DNA of 64,000 nucleotides from Maniola hyperantus (lineage: Eukaryota > Arthropoda > Insecta > Lepidoptera > Nymphalidae): positions 7,034,212 to 7,098,211 of the forward strand of contig NC_048560.1 in the NCBI RefSeq assembly GCF_902806685.2. The letters run 5' to 3'. The translations under genes and the position numbers were made by a program. Positions within the stretch are counted from its first letter, which is position 1; each line of letters starts with the position of its first letter. The notes under the pieces are model-generated. The model was not told the origin of the DNA. It searched no databases and saw only the letters and a program-made list of their open reading frames with translations. This document shows positions 20,885 to 30,632 of the stretch, piece by piece.

Positions 20885-21333
20885 CTTTTTTTTAGAGTTC
20901 CGTACCTCAAAAGGAAAAACGGAATCCTTATAGGATCACTTTGTTGTCTGTCTGTCTGTCTGTCCGTCTGTCTGTCAAGAAACCTACATGGTACTTCCCG
21001 TTGACCTAGAATCATGAAATTTGGCAGGTAGGTAGATCTTATAGCTGACATTTGGGGAAAAATCTGAAAACCGTGAATTTGTGGTTACATTACACAAAAA
21101 AAATTAAATTGTGGTCATGAACAATAATATTGCTATTTTCAACTTTCGAAGTAAGATAACTATATCAAGTGGGGTATCATATGAAAGGGCTTCACCTGTG
21201 CATTCTAAAACCGATTTTTATTTATTTTTAAGCATAATAGTTTTTGATTTATCGTGCAAAAAGTCGAACAAATACGACTGTTGTACGGAACCCTCGTTGT
21301 GCGAGCCTGACTCGCATTTGGTCGGTTTTTTTT
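20885..21333 (-). repeat. RepP, full length
   Basis: TTTAGAGTTCCGTACCTC, an expanded (TGTC)n block and CTGACTCGCATTTGGTCGG. The overlapping 74-codon plus ORF is repeat sequence. Confidence 0.85.
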
Positions 21334-21500
21334 AAAGAATATTAGCCAAGTTCATCATGATGAGTGATGACTAATATTCCCTTTCCCCTCCAACTAAGCG
21401 TAAAGCTTGTGCTAGGAGAAGGTACGACAATAGGGCAACGGGTGGGATTCGAACCGGCAACCTTTCAGAATTCAGTCTGATCTATTAAGCTATTTGCCCT
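21334..21500 (-). mobile_element. SINE2 abutting RepP
   Basis: TTTAAAGAATATTAGCCAAG to a worn tRNA head (ATCTATTAAGCTATTTG). The A-rich tail joins the RepP end directly. Confidence 0.85.
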
Positions 21501-21729
21501 TCGGGTGGTATTCTTAGTTCTTAGCCCACCAGTGCGAAGTTAGGGCTAGCATATTTATAGGTAGGTACCTATATAAAATAATTATTTTATTGCATTCAGG
21601 TCAATAAGAATCTAGACTGAAACCCTATAATTAATGAAGTAACCGTGGCAACTAATTATTTATTTTTCTATAAAATCGGGTCATCACTGAGTACTTATCT
21701 GAATAATATTATAATGGGCTAGAAAGATG

Positions 21730-22028
21730 AGGAGATCCGTAGGAGAACTAGAGTAACCGACATAGCTCAACGGGTTGCGAAGCTGAAGTGGCAATGGGCA
21801 GGGCACATAGTTCGTACAACCGATAGACGTTCGGGTCCCAAGGTGCTGGAATGGCGACCTCGCACCGGAAGACGCAGCGTTGGAAGACCCCCCACTAGGT
21901 TGACGGACGACATCAGACGAGTCGCAGGGAGCCGCTGGATTCAGGCGCAAGACCGTGGCGTGTAGAAGTCCCTACAAAAGAGACCTATGTACAGCGGTGG
22001 ACGTCTGTCGGTTGATGATGATGATAAT
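21730..22028 (+). mobile_element. RTE-1 LINE, last 100 codons and tail
   Basis: Encodes EEIRRRTRVTDIAQRVAKLK, WQWAGHIVRTTDRR, EWRPRTGRRSVGRPPTR and DDIRRVAGSRWIQ, then a frameshift (3-bp module missing), the tail and (TGA)n. One of the best-preserved RTE-1 copies here. The reverse-transcriptase core is missing. Confidence 0.85.
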
Positions 22029-22210
22029 AGCCTCGATAGCTCAACGGATATAGGAGCGGACTGAAAACCGAAAGGTCGCCGGTTCAAATCCCACCCGTTG
22101 CACTATTGTCGTACCTACTCCTGGCACAAGCTTTACGCTTAATTGCAGGGGAAAGGGGAATATCAGTCAGCAATTTGGCTAATATTCTTTAAAAAAAAAA
22201 AAAAAAAAAA
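22029..22210 (+). mobile_element. SINE2, full length
   Basis: GCCTCGATAGCTCAACGG head, CCGGTTCAAATCCCACCC, GGCTAATATTCTTT and a long A tail. It follows the RTE-1 tail directly. Confidence 0.9.
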
Positions 22211-22239
22211 TGATGAGCTCGAAAGGGTTATTTTCTAAA

Positions 22240-22440
22240 TCTATAAAAGGAAAATGTGACTGAATGACGGACTGATCTATCAATCAACAAACTACTGGAC
22301 GGATCGGGCTGAAATTTGGCATGTAGATAGCTATTATGACGTAGACATCCGCTAAAAAAGGATTTTTGAAAATTCAACACCTAAGGGGATAAAAATATTT
22401 GAAAATTGCGTAATCCACGCGGACGAATTGGGCATAAGCG
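22240..22440 (+). mobile_element. HelA, worn 3' end
   Basis: TCTATAAAAGGAAAATGTG to CACGCGGACGAATTGGGCAT. Confidence 0.8.
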
Positions 22441-22635
22441 CATTTATATTGTAGTGTAGATAGTATTTTAGTGAGAGGTCCTAGGGAACCTAACATTTGG
22501 CCAAAGGTCTTGCGTTAAAGATCAATCCCTTCTATTTAGATAAATTAGTTCTTGGTGTCTCGAAAAATTACTTTATGCAATTACTTTGACTTTTGTTTAT
22601 TTTATTTGTATCTACTGATTTGATTTTGCCCGCTA

Positions 22636-22866
22636 CAGTCATCATCATCATCATCATCAACCGATAGACCTCCACAACTGGACATAGGTCTTGTAGGGCC
22701 TTCCACACGCCACGGTCTTGCGTTGGCTGAACCCAGCGGCTCCCTGCGACTCGTCTGATGTCGTCCGTCCACCTAGTGGGGGTCTCCCAACACTGCGTCT
22801 TCCGGTGCGAGGTCACCATTCCAGCACCTTGGGACCCCAACGTCTATCGGTTTTACGAACTGTGTT
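22636..22866 (-). mobile_element. RTE-1 LINE 3' end
   Basis: (ATC)n tail, CCACGGTCTTGCGTTGGC, CTCGTCTGATGTCGTCCG and CAACGTCTATCGGTTTTACG. Confidence 0.85.
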
Positions 22867-22957
22867 GCGTCAGTGATTAATATAATTAAATTTTAATTTA
22901 CTTTAAGTAGCAAACTTTTTTAAAAACATCATCACTTGCCATCATCATCAGCATTTG

Positions 22958-23470
22958 CCTGATGGCAGACTTCGGCCGTGGCTAGTTACCACTTTGCCGG
23001 CAAAGCAGTGCCGTGAAGCGATTTAGCATTCCGGTACGATGCCGTGTAAAAACCAAGGGGGTATGGGTTTAATTTAAACTGCCATACCCTATCCAGGTTA
23101 GCTCGCTGCCATCCTGGATTGCATCATCACTTACCACCAGGTGGGATTGCAATCAATAATAAATAAATAAATAAAAAAAGCCTTTATTCTAATACGTTAC
23201 AAATAATAAAATAAATTTTTTTAACAATCTTACATTTCGTTTCCCTTAGTCCATTAGCAATCAAATTAGCAATCAAATAATAATAATAATAATTCATATT
23301 TTAAGTATAATTTTATTCTTTTTTCCCTTCATAAAGTTGTCATTAAATCATAAAGTATAAATTAATATTAGTTAATTACCTACGCAAATTACGCAAATTC
23401 ATCATCACTTACCACGAGGTGGGATTGCAATCAAGGGCTAACTTGTAGCTACCTATCTGAAAAAAAAAAA
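22958..23470 (+). mobile_element. SINE3 body split by a LINE
   Basis: GACTTCGGCCGTGGCTAGTT through GATGCCGTGTAAAAACCAAG to GTGGGATTGCAATC. After the LINE it repeats 35 bp and ends GGGCTAACTTGTAGCTACC and poly-A. Confidence 0.8.
23157..23399 (-). mobile_element. 5'-truncated LINE with a 35-bp target duplication
   Basis: AATAAATAAATAAAAAAAGCC at the left is its 3' tail in reverse. It lies between direct copies 23122-23156 and 23400-23434 (CATCATCACTTACCAC then AGGTGGGATTGCAATCAA, one mismatch). Confidence 0.85.
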
Positions 23471-23515
23471 CCGTCACTTGCGAGTCTTCTGCAGTGCGAG
23501 ATTTCTTATCATTCA

Positions 23516-23861
23516 AATACTTAATTACTTTTCCTTTTTGCATATAAGTACCTATACATAAATATTTTTGGCAGTTAGCCGCTTTTTAGAAACAGACGGC
23601 TAATATTATTAGTACTTAGGTACATGAATAGTCTCTGCTAGGTACCTAACCTATGAGTAAATACTAAATACCTATACAAAGTAACGACAATTACTTGCCG
23701 CATCCCGCAAGAAAACAACAGCGATATAATGACAAACTCATTTTACGCGCCAACAGAAATTACGTGAAACGTCAAGAGTGAACCACAAAATGTGTATTGG
23801 TTCTCTACACTTTAGTTTGTATTATTATTAGTAAAGTGAATAGGCATCACACTTGGAATGC
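23516..23861. other. Unassigned sequence
   Basis: About 345 bp without a recognised feature. A 50-bp RepP stub (AACCGTCACTTGCGAGTC) precedes it. Confidence 0.4.
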
Positions 23862-23945
23862 GCTTCTAGACAAGCGCGTTCCATCTTAGGCTGCATCATC
23901 ATTTGCCAGCATGTCTAATTGCAGCCACGCGCTAGTCTATAGGTA
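23862..23945 (+). repeat. Dispersed retroelement end (V)
   Basis: CAAGCGCGTTCCATCTTAGG, CATCATCATTTGCCAGCATG and CCACGCGCTAGTCTATAGG. Partner of 19168. Confidence 0.6.
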
Positions 23946-24356
23946 CCTAAGTTTAAAAAGGGTACGTACATGGTATCAAAACTATGGACCTCATAAGAAA
24001 GCTCAGTCACTCAGCGGGCGATGGAGACAGGAACTTGGAGCTTCTCTACGTGATCAAATCAGAAATGAGGAGATTTGTTTGAGAACCAGAGTAACCTCCC
24101 ACTTGGTAGACAGATAATATCAAATGAGGCGCAGGGTGTCGCTGGATTCAGCTGCTCGATTGCGGGAATTCTGTATCAATCATTATAACAATCGCAATCG
24201 TTGTGAGTGGCTGAATTTGTTGTATTCTTACTACAACAATACATTGTAGCCAATGTAAGCGAACATCAACCAATCAGAGATGATTGTGATCGTGACATTG
24301 TAGCTGTCATTTTACCGCAATCGAGTCGGGTGTCGCAAGACCGTGGCGTGTGGACA
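23946..24356 (+). mobile_element. RTE-1 remnant split by MITE-L
   Basis: CCTCATAAGAAAGCTCAG, CACTCAGCGGGCGATGG, a deleted middle and GTCGCTGGATTCAG, then after the insert GTCGCAAGACCGTGGCGTG. Confidence 0.8.
24150..24330. mobile_element. MITE-L (about 180 bp) in RTE-1
   Basis: Begins CTGCTCGATTGCGGGAATTC and ends TTTTACCGCAATCGAG, with an inner CCAATCAGAGATGATTG. Other copies: 35283-35470 and 60910-61090. Confidence 0.75.
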
Positions 24357-24646
24357 ATTTATGAGTACAGACTACAGATCTCTAAAACCGAAGAATTCAA
24401 CCGCCACTTGCGCGGGCGCAGGTGAGCGCAGGTGTCTCCCTCTCGCTCGCACACCGGATTCAAAAAAAGAACCCCCTGCCCGACCCAATTCCACTTGAAA
24501 TTAAACCTCTCAATGGATAACGGAGCCCAAAGTTCTTTGTTGAATTTCGATTGCGTGTACCTACTACTTGTATTGTAATAAGGACTTTTTCGTGGAAACT
24601 CTTTATTGAAAAATCTGAGCAATTTTTATTTTATTTCGTTGTAAAT
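24357..24646. other. Unassigned sequence
   Basis: GC-rich start (CGCCACTTGCGCGGGCGCAG) then AT-rich. Nothing recognised. Confidence 0.4.
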
Positions 24647-24838
24647 GTCGTGATAGCCTAGTGGTTAAGACTTTCGAGGGGCCCTCAGTTCGATCCGAGG
24701 TACCTACCTCTAACTTTTCGGAGCTAAGTGCGTTTTAAGCAATTAATTAATATCACTTGATTTAACGGTGAAGGAAAACATTTTCACACATGCACGTTTG
24801 AAAATGTTCCGCGTTATGTTCTCAAAGGTGTGGTATTT
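24647..24838 (+). mobile_element. SINE1, 5' two-thirds
   Basis: CGTGATAGCCTAGTGGTTAAG, CAGTTCGATCCGAGG, GTGCGTTTTAAGCAATTAAT and TGTTCTCAAAGGTGTGG. Confidence 0.8.
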
Positions 24839-24884
24839 TTGAAAATCTATGAAGGGGGAGAATTTTCAAAAATCTTGAAATATG

Positions 24885-25018
24885 TATAATACGCCCCGCA
24901 CACCCGCACAGTCCCCGTGCTAAACCGGTACGGGCGAGCGCGGCAGACGTGCGGGTGTGCGGGGCATCGCCCTGCCTCATACCCCGATTGCCATCTTGAC
25001 TTGTCGCGTACCTACTAT
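24885..25018. mobile_element. GC-rich foldback MITE (FB-H), copy 3
   Basis: CGCCCCGCACACCCGCACAG against GTGCGGGTGTGCGGGGC, then GATTGCCATCTTGACTTGTC. The left arm is lost. Confidence 0.75.
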
Positions 25019-25203
25019 AGAGCCGTGCGCTGGCGAGATCGCGGCTTGTGGAAGTCCTTCGGTTGACAATCACTGAATGAATAATATTCATTATCATCAT
25101 CATCATCATCATATTATAATTCGCAAATTACCCCTGCCGAAAATCGAATCTGGGACCTCCCATTTATGAGACAGCGCTCACCACTGCGCCAGGGAGGTCG
25201 CCA
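25019..25203. mobile_element. RTE-1 scrap, (ATC)n and minus SINE3 head
   Basis: CTGGCGAGATCGCGGCTTGTG to CGGTTGAC is worn RTE-1. (ATC)n is at 25093-25111. AAAATCGAATCTGGGACC to CACTGCGCCAGGGAGGTCG (25115-25203) is the SINE3 tRNA head. Confidence 0.7.
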
Positions 25204-25291
25204 AAATTAAAATTTACACTTGTTATAATTTGTATAGATTTTGTAAAACTTTGGTTAATTTTAACCTGATGACCAGTTTTCGGTCGAGTCG

Positions 25292-25324
25292 GACCCCCTG
25301 AACCGTGACGTGACTCAGGGGGTC
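25292..25324. repeat. Hairpin GACCCCCTGA / TCAGGGGGTC
   Basis: Perfect 10-bp arms around a 13-nt loop in otherwise unassigned sequence (25204-25460). Confidence 0.75.
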
Positions 25325-25460
25325 ATCGTGGTGCGTGGGACTGTTTTTATATCCTTTTGTTTCACTTCTAACTACTGAGCGTCTTCGATACGTTTTTTGT
25401 TTTAAGTTTTAACCATAGTTGGTTAAGTTTACATAGTTTTTAGGATTCCGTACCTAAAAA

Positions 25461-25527
25461 GCAGTGATAACCTAATGGTTAGGACGTCCGCCTCCTATTC
25501 AGGAAATCGGGGGTTCGATACTGATTT
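25461..25527 (+). mobile_element. SINE1 tRNA-like head only
   Basis: AGTGATAACCTAATGGTTAGG and GGGGGTTCGATACTGA keep the A and B boxes. The body is missing. Confidence 0.7.
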
Positions 25528-25559
25528 TGAGTGACTGACATAGCACATAGCTCGTAATC

Positions 25560-25990
25560 AACATCATCATTATCATAAACCGATAGACGTCCACTGCTAG
25601 ACATAGGTCTCTTGTAGGGACTTCTACACGCCACGGTCTTGCGCCGCCGCCATCCAGCGGCTCCCTGCGACTCGTCTGATGTCGTCCCTCCACCTAGTGG
25701 AGGATATTCCAACACTGCGTCTTCCAGTGCGAGGTCGCCATTCCAGCTTGGGACTCCAACGTCTATCGGTTTTACGAACTATGTGCCCTGCCCATTGCCA
25801 CTTCAGCTTCGCAACCCGTTGAGCTATGTCGGTTACTCTAGTTCTCCTACGGATCTCCTCATTTCCTCATTGATCACGTAGAAAAACTCCGCACATAGCT
25901 CTCTCCATCGCCCGCTGAGTGACTCTGAGCTTTCTTATGAGGCTCAGAGTAAGCGACCATGTCTTGGATTCATATGTCATCACCAACATA
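25560..25990 (-). mobile_element. RTE-1 LINE, longest continuous 3' fragment
   Basis: The minus reading keeps LIRKLRVTQRAMERAM, RRRTRVTDIAQRVAKLKWQW and EWRPRTGRRSVG, then the usual tail. Includes one stop and a frameshift. It shows the canonical RTE-1 order used to judge the other pieces. Confidence 0.85.
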
Positions 25991-26342
25991 ATTATTAAGT
26001 CAGTCATAATCAATATAATATTAAGAAATTATAAGGTCGTAAATACCATATTAATTCCTAATTGATATTCTTAAAATCCATTTATAAAAATTGCACAAAA
26101 TCACACTAAGTTATAATCTTACCATAAAAACTTTTTTTCTCGCTCATGCAGTTCGAAAACATTATTACAAGTTTTTTGCAATAAAAACGAATAAATTTAT
26201 AGTTTTTGCTTAAAATACTAATAACATAGGCGGCCTGTTCCCAAGGGTAATGGAGGTATTAAAAATCATTCAACTCATTTACATGTGAGAATACTACACT
26301 TGATTGGTTATTGAGCGCTACTAGTTAATGCACATGGATTTA
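25991..26342. other. Unassigned sequence
   Basis: About 350 bp, AT-rich, nothing recognised. Confidence 0.4.
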
Positions 26343-26433
26343 CTTCATCATCATCAACATCAACCCATCGCCGGCTCACTACTGAGCACGTCTCTCCTCT
26401 CAGAATGAGAAGGGTTTGGCCGTAGTGTACCAA
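26343..26433 (-). mobile_element. SINE1 3' end
   Basis: TCATCATCATCAACATCAAC, GCCGGCTCACTACTGAGCAC and GAATGAGAAGGGTTTGGCC. Confidence 0.75.
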
Positions 26434-26460
26434 GCAATGAGTACTTACACTAAAAAGCTT

Positions 26461-26905
26461 TGTTTCAATCACGTCACGGAGCAACGGATCGACGTAATTT
26501 TTGCATTCCGTTGTCTTTCTCTAAACTAAATTTAGAGTATCTGCATCTTTTTCTTTTTAACAATGCTAAAAAGGGACGATCATAAACTTTACATTATAAA
26601 GTCTCTTAATTTTAGTGCACGCTACAAATTTAGACTAGGCTCGCGACTGCGCGCTAAAATCACGGGTTTTACCATCTAAAAATTAAATTTAAAACTGTCA
26701 AACTGCGTCTGTCCTTTTCATATTGCAATAGTAAGAAGAGCATGCGAACACTCTAAAATTAGGTTGTGCTCAGAATCAGCGTCACCACCATTGTTAAAGA
26801 CCTGGAGAGTGACATAGGCTACTTTTTATCCCGCAAAATCACGGAGTTCCCACGGGATTTTTAAAAACCTAAATCCACGCGGATGAAAACACAGGCATCA
26901 GCTAG
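26461..26905 (+). mobile_element. HelB1 split by a ~285-bp insert
   Basis: TTTCAATCACGTCACGGAGC to AATTTTTGCAT, then resumes TTAAAGACCTGGAGAGTGAC to GGCATCAGCTAG. The insert (about 26508-26792) contains CTTTCTCTAAACTAAATTTA and GTGCACGCTACAAATTTAG. Its family is unknown. Confidence 0.75.
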
Positions 26906-27238
26906 TTTACCATGTACATAAAACAGACAAAAATACTGTAAGAAATCTTCTATAGATACAAAATATATTTCTAAGTTACAAACCGTGAATATAATGCGAA
27001 TTATTATGCAAGTGTAATATTTATGCTAATAGATTTAGGTGTTGCATACTATTATGTAGTTATATACAATATACATTATACATACATTATTATATCGATC
27101 TTTATTGCGCTAGAGTTGAAGAAAATAGTTTTTTGTTATGTAATGATGCGTAGGTATAAAGTGATTAGCTGAGGTGTGAAAATTTAATTTTTTAAGTCTC
27201 CTCTGAAAATGAAAAGGGGCTTCTCTCAAAATGACACA
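26906..27238. other. Unassigned AT-rich sequence
   Basis: About 330 bp, nothing recognised. Confidence 0.4.
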
Positions 27239-27535
27239 TAATATAATAATAATAAATATTTTTTTATTCAAGTCAACTTTCACAAGGACTTTCGAATCGT
27301 CGGATGCATCTACCACTGGTTCGGAATGCCTTTCCTACCGAGCAGAACCAGCAAGAAACTCGGCGGTTGCTCTTTTCAAATATTTGACATACAATATTAT
27401 GCCATGTATAAAAAAGTATTTGCAGTCTTGTGCGTTGCTGGAACGAGCTGCAGGTCAAATCCACGCTCTTTTATCATTTATGTAGATAATCTTCAATTGT
27501 GTAATATACTTTTTTCAGGAGCATAGGTACTTTTA
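27239..27535 (-). mobile_element. LINE 3' end (YLND-type family)
   Basis: ACTTTCGAATCGTCGGATGC, CAGCAAGAAACTCGGCGG, GCTGGAACGAGCTGCAGG and AGATAATCTTCAATTGTG match the coding copy at 57981-58357. The C-terminal codons are only partly kept. Another LINE tail (CAAATCAAATCAAATCAATC) follows at about 27560. Confidence 0.75.
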
Positions 27536-27641
27536 ATAGATAGACACTTAATAACACTTGCAAATCAAATCAAATCAATCATTTATTTGCACTTCATAAA
27601 TATTAGTGTATTATGGATTGAATTGTTATTTATATAAACTA

Positions 27642-27871
27642 CTAGCTGATGCCCGCGACTTCGTCCGCGAGGATTTTGATTTTTCCAAATCCCAAGGGAA
27701 CTCTTTGATTTTCCGGGATAATAAGTAGCCTGTGTTATAATCCAGGGTATAATCTATCTCCATTCCAAATTTCATCCAAATCCGTTCAGCCGTTTTTGCG
27801 TGATTGAGTAACAAACATCCAAACATCAAAAAAAAATCCAAACATCCACTCGCAATTATAATATTAGTAGG
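27642..27871 (-). mobile_element. HelB1 variant
   Basis: CTAGCTGATGCCCGCGACTT, TTTGATTTTCCGGGATAATA and CAATTATAATATTAGTAGGA. Confidence 0.85.
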
Positions 27872-27904
27872 ATCTACCTATTAGCAACCCACCGACTTTG
27901 CGCC

Positions 27905-28080
27905 AGTAACTTATTACAATTTTCGTACCGATCTCTAACCTTTTTGAAAACCAAATATAGCATGTGTCACTCAAAAATAATGTAGCTTTCTCCTGGTGAA
28001 AGAATTTTCCAAATCTTTTAAGTAGTTTCAGAGATTACTTCCTACAAACAAACTAACAAACTTTACCTCCTTATATTTTG
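27905..28080 (-). mobile_element. HelD fragment
   Basis: CAAATATAGCATGTGTCACT, AATAATGTAGCTTTCTCCTG and GTGAAAGAATTTTCCAAATC correspond to the HelD module at 49640-49713. Confidence 0.65.
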
Positions 28081-28545
28081 TTTGGGTCACTATATTAATT
28101 GCTAGTCAAAGTCAGTCAGTCAGTCAGAACTCAGAAAGGCAATAAACTAGCACAAGTTTAGACTTCAGAATCACTCTACTAATAACAATATACCTACACT
28201 ATATTATGTTATTCGTAGGAATTACTATGTACTTTAAATAACTTTCTTATCAACATAATCTATCTTATCATTACAAATTACAATTACCTATGGATAATTT
28301 CTCGAAGAAAAGAAAGACAAGGACTGAAGATCAAAGGAAAATAAATTATATACCTAGTACATACATTGCAATTCGCAGGTCATTAGTGCTTCCTTTCATT
28401 AGGACCTAGGACCTAGCTAGGTACTAAAGTTGATTTTACACGTGATAAAAAACGACTCGACCTGCTGACGACTTTCCCTACCTATTTTTATATGATTAAA
28501 GACACAAAAATCCAGATAAGAAAAGCTCATACGTTAATATTTTAA
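28081..28545. other. Unassigned sequence
   Basis: A (GTCA)n run at about 28112-28128. The rest is unrecognised. Confidence 0.4.
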
Positions 28546-28750
28546 CTAGCTTATGCTCGCGACTTCGTTTGCGTGGACTACACTATATAAAAGGAAAAGG
28601 TGACTGAATGACTGACTGACTGATCTATCAACGCACAGCTAAAACTACTGGACGGATCGGGCTGAAATTTGGCATGCAGATAGCTATTATGACGTAGGCA
28701 TCCGCTAAGAAAGTATCTTTGAAAATTCAACCCCTAAGGGGGTGAATTTT
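28546..28750. mobile_element. HelA head-to-head composite
   Basis: A 38-bp minus HelA 3' end (CTAGCTTATGCTCGCGACTT to GTGGACTACAC) is fused at 28583 to a plus HelA starting TATATAAAAGGAAAAGG and stopping at CTAAGGGGGTGAATTTT. Confidence 0.85.
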
Positions 28751-28777
28751 CAATTGAATTGTTATTTATATAAACTA

Positions 28778-28993
28778 CTAGCTGATGCTCGCAACTTCGT
28801 CCGCGTGGACTACACAAATTTCAAACCCATATTTCACCCCCTTAGGAGTTGAATTTTCAAAAATCCTTTCTTAGCGGATGCCTACGTCATAATAGCTATC
28901 TGCATGCAAAATTTCAGCCTGATCCGTCCAGTAGTTTAAGCTGTGCTTTGATAGATCAGTCAGTCAGTCACCTTTTCTTGTTATATATTTAGA
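28778..28993 (-). mobile_element. HelA, full length
   Basis: CTAGCTGATGCTCGCAACTT to TTGTTATATATTTAGA, T following. Preceded by 25 bp identical to the flank at 27617. Confidence 0.9.
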
Positions 28994-29177
28994 TTTACAA
29001 GACGTGTAAATACCAATGTATAAGATCCTTTATCGTCTATTCTTTCCCTTACAACTGGAATGCGGAATCAGCCCTATAATTAGTCCAACATCATGTTACA
29101 TGGGCGCCTAGGGTATAATTTCTAGACCTGACTAGGTCCTACTAGATTTTGTCATTACACCGACCTTTTCTTATATT

Positions 29178-29354
29178 TCTTGCAATTCACGAAGGCGAGT
29201 GGACTTTACTTGTAGTTACGTCGAATACGCGGGCATTGCGTAAGTGTGCGTGCATGTCGGACCAATCAGTCGCGAGCAAGCGCTCGCAAACGCACACTTA
29301 TACCGATACGACTTGCACACAAACATGAGCCACTCGCCTTCGTGAATTGCAAGA
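29178..29354. mobile_element. 177-bp MITE with perfect 25-bp inverted ends
   Basis: Ends TCTTGCAATTCACGAAGGCG + AGTGG and the exact complement at 29330-29354. The core holds a smaller hairpin (CGCGAGCAAGCGCTCGC). No second copy in the window. Confidence 0.85.
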
Positions 29355-29427
29355 ACTGCAATATCTAAGTAGCTAGGTAGTAGGTACTATTTGTTGTTTA
29401 GTGAATTTATTTAAAAGCAAAACGTGC

Positions 29428-30160
29428 CCAAAAAGAACTGGTCAAGTGCGAGTCAGACTTGCGCACCGACGCGAGGGTTCCGTATTTTTTTCGACATTTT
29501 GCACGATAAATCAGAAACTATTATGCATAAAAATTAACATAAATCTGTTTCAGAATGTACAGGTAAAGCCCTTTCATAATATGATACCTCACTTGGTTAT
29601 AGTAACCTAGTAGGTACTTTGAAAGTTGAAAATACTAATATTTGTTCATGAACACGTTTTAATTTTTTTTATTGTGATGTAACCACAAATTCACAGTTTT
29701 CAGATTTATTCCTTTACTTGTGCTATAACTATAAGACCTACCTACCAAAAGAGATTGCCCATTTTCTTAGGAGCTTTGGGCCCCCCCTAATATAATTGTT
29801 ATGTCACCATGGTTTTAATTTTATTTTGTAGACAAATAATTAACTCTTTATATTCTGCAAACGATTTCTATTTATTCACCCTAGTTATAAAGAAATCTTA
29901 TTTTTTATATTGCTGATATTGAGGTTATATTTAATTAATACTTCTTCAAAATAAATGCATGTTTACGATTCTAACTGTAATTGTGGATATTTTCAATAAT
30001 AGAGTGAAAAAAAGTCGTTATAAAACATAATCGTAAAAAAATAACACATTTAAAAAAAAAAAAAAATTTAAGTTTTGACACGACGCCACAAAAGAGGGCC
30101 CGTTCACGGGCGATCTCCTTTCATGATTCTAGGTCAATGGGAAGTACCCCATAGGTTTTC
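29428..30160 (+). repeat. RepP split by an unknown ~370-bp insert
   Basis: RepP runs AGAACTGGTCAAGTGCGAG to ATAAGACCTACCTACC, then 29746-30118 is foreign, then CATGATTCTAGGTCAATGGG resumes. The insert has an A14 run and AAGAGGGCCCGTTCACGGGC near its right end. No family recognised. Confidence 0.7.
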
Positions 30161-30163
30161 TTA

Positions 30164-30331
30164 AATCGCTTGGCGGCACGGCTTTGCCGTTAGAGTGGTC
30201 ACTAGCCACCAGAATCAGACCAGAAATTTATAAATTACGAAATTCCAAACCCCTGCCAGGAATCGAACCCGGGACCTCCCGGCTCCCACTAATAAGATCA
30301 CAGTGTTTACCACTGCGCCAGGGAGGTCGGC
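30164..30331 (-). mobile_element. SINE3, 5' half
   Basis: AATCGCTTGGCGGCACGGC, GCCAGGAATCGAACCCGG (B box) and ACTGCGCCAGGGAGGTCGG (A box). Confidence 0.9.
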
Positions 30332-30371
30332 GAATTAGATTCTGAATCTGAATCTGAATAAATCAGAATCA

Positions 30372-30483
30372 GACGAGTCGCAGGGAGCCGCTGGATGGCG
30401 GCGGCGCAAGACCGTGGCGTGCGGAAGTCCCTACAAGAGACCTATGTCCAGCAGTGGACGTCTTTCGGTTGATGATGATGATC
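30372..30483 (+). mobile_element. RTE-1 LINE 3' end
   Basis: GACGAGTCGCAGGGAGCCG to GACGTCTTTCGGTTGATGATG. Preceded by a short (TCTGAA)n run. Confidence 0.85.
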
Positions 30484-30540
30484 ATACCCAGGGAGGATTT
30501 ATCAGGAAGAATATAACGATATATATTATTATTTTTATTA

Positions 30541-30632
30541 TAGTATAAAAGGAAAACTGACTAACTGACTGATCTACGGACGTCTATTGGTTGATGATGA
30601 TGATGATGATGATGATAATGATGATGATGACG
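30541..30632 (+). mobile_element. HelA/RTE-1 chimera
   Basis: AGTATAAAAGGAAAACTGAC and GACTGATCTAC of HelA join GGACGTCTATTGGTTGATG of RTE-1 within a few bases, then a long (GAT)n. Confidence 0.75.
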
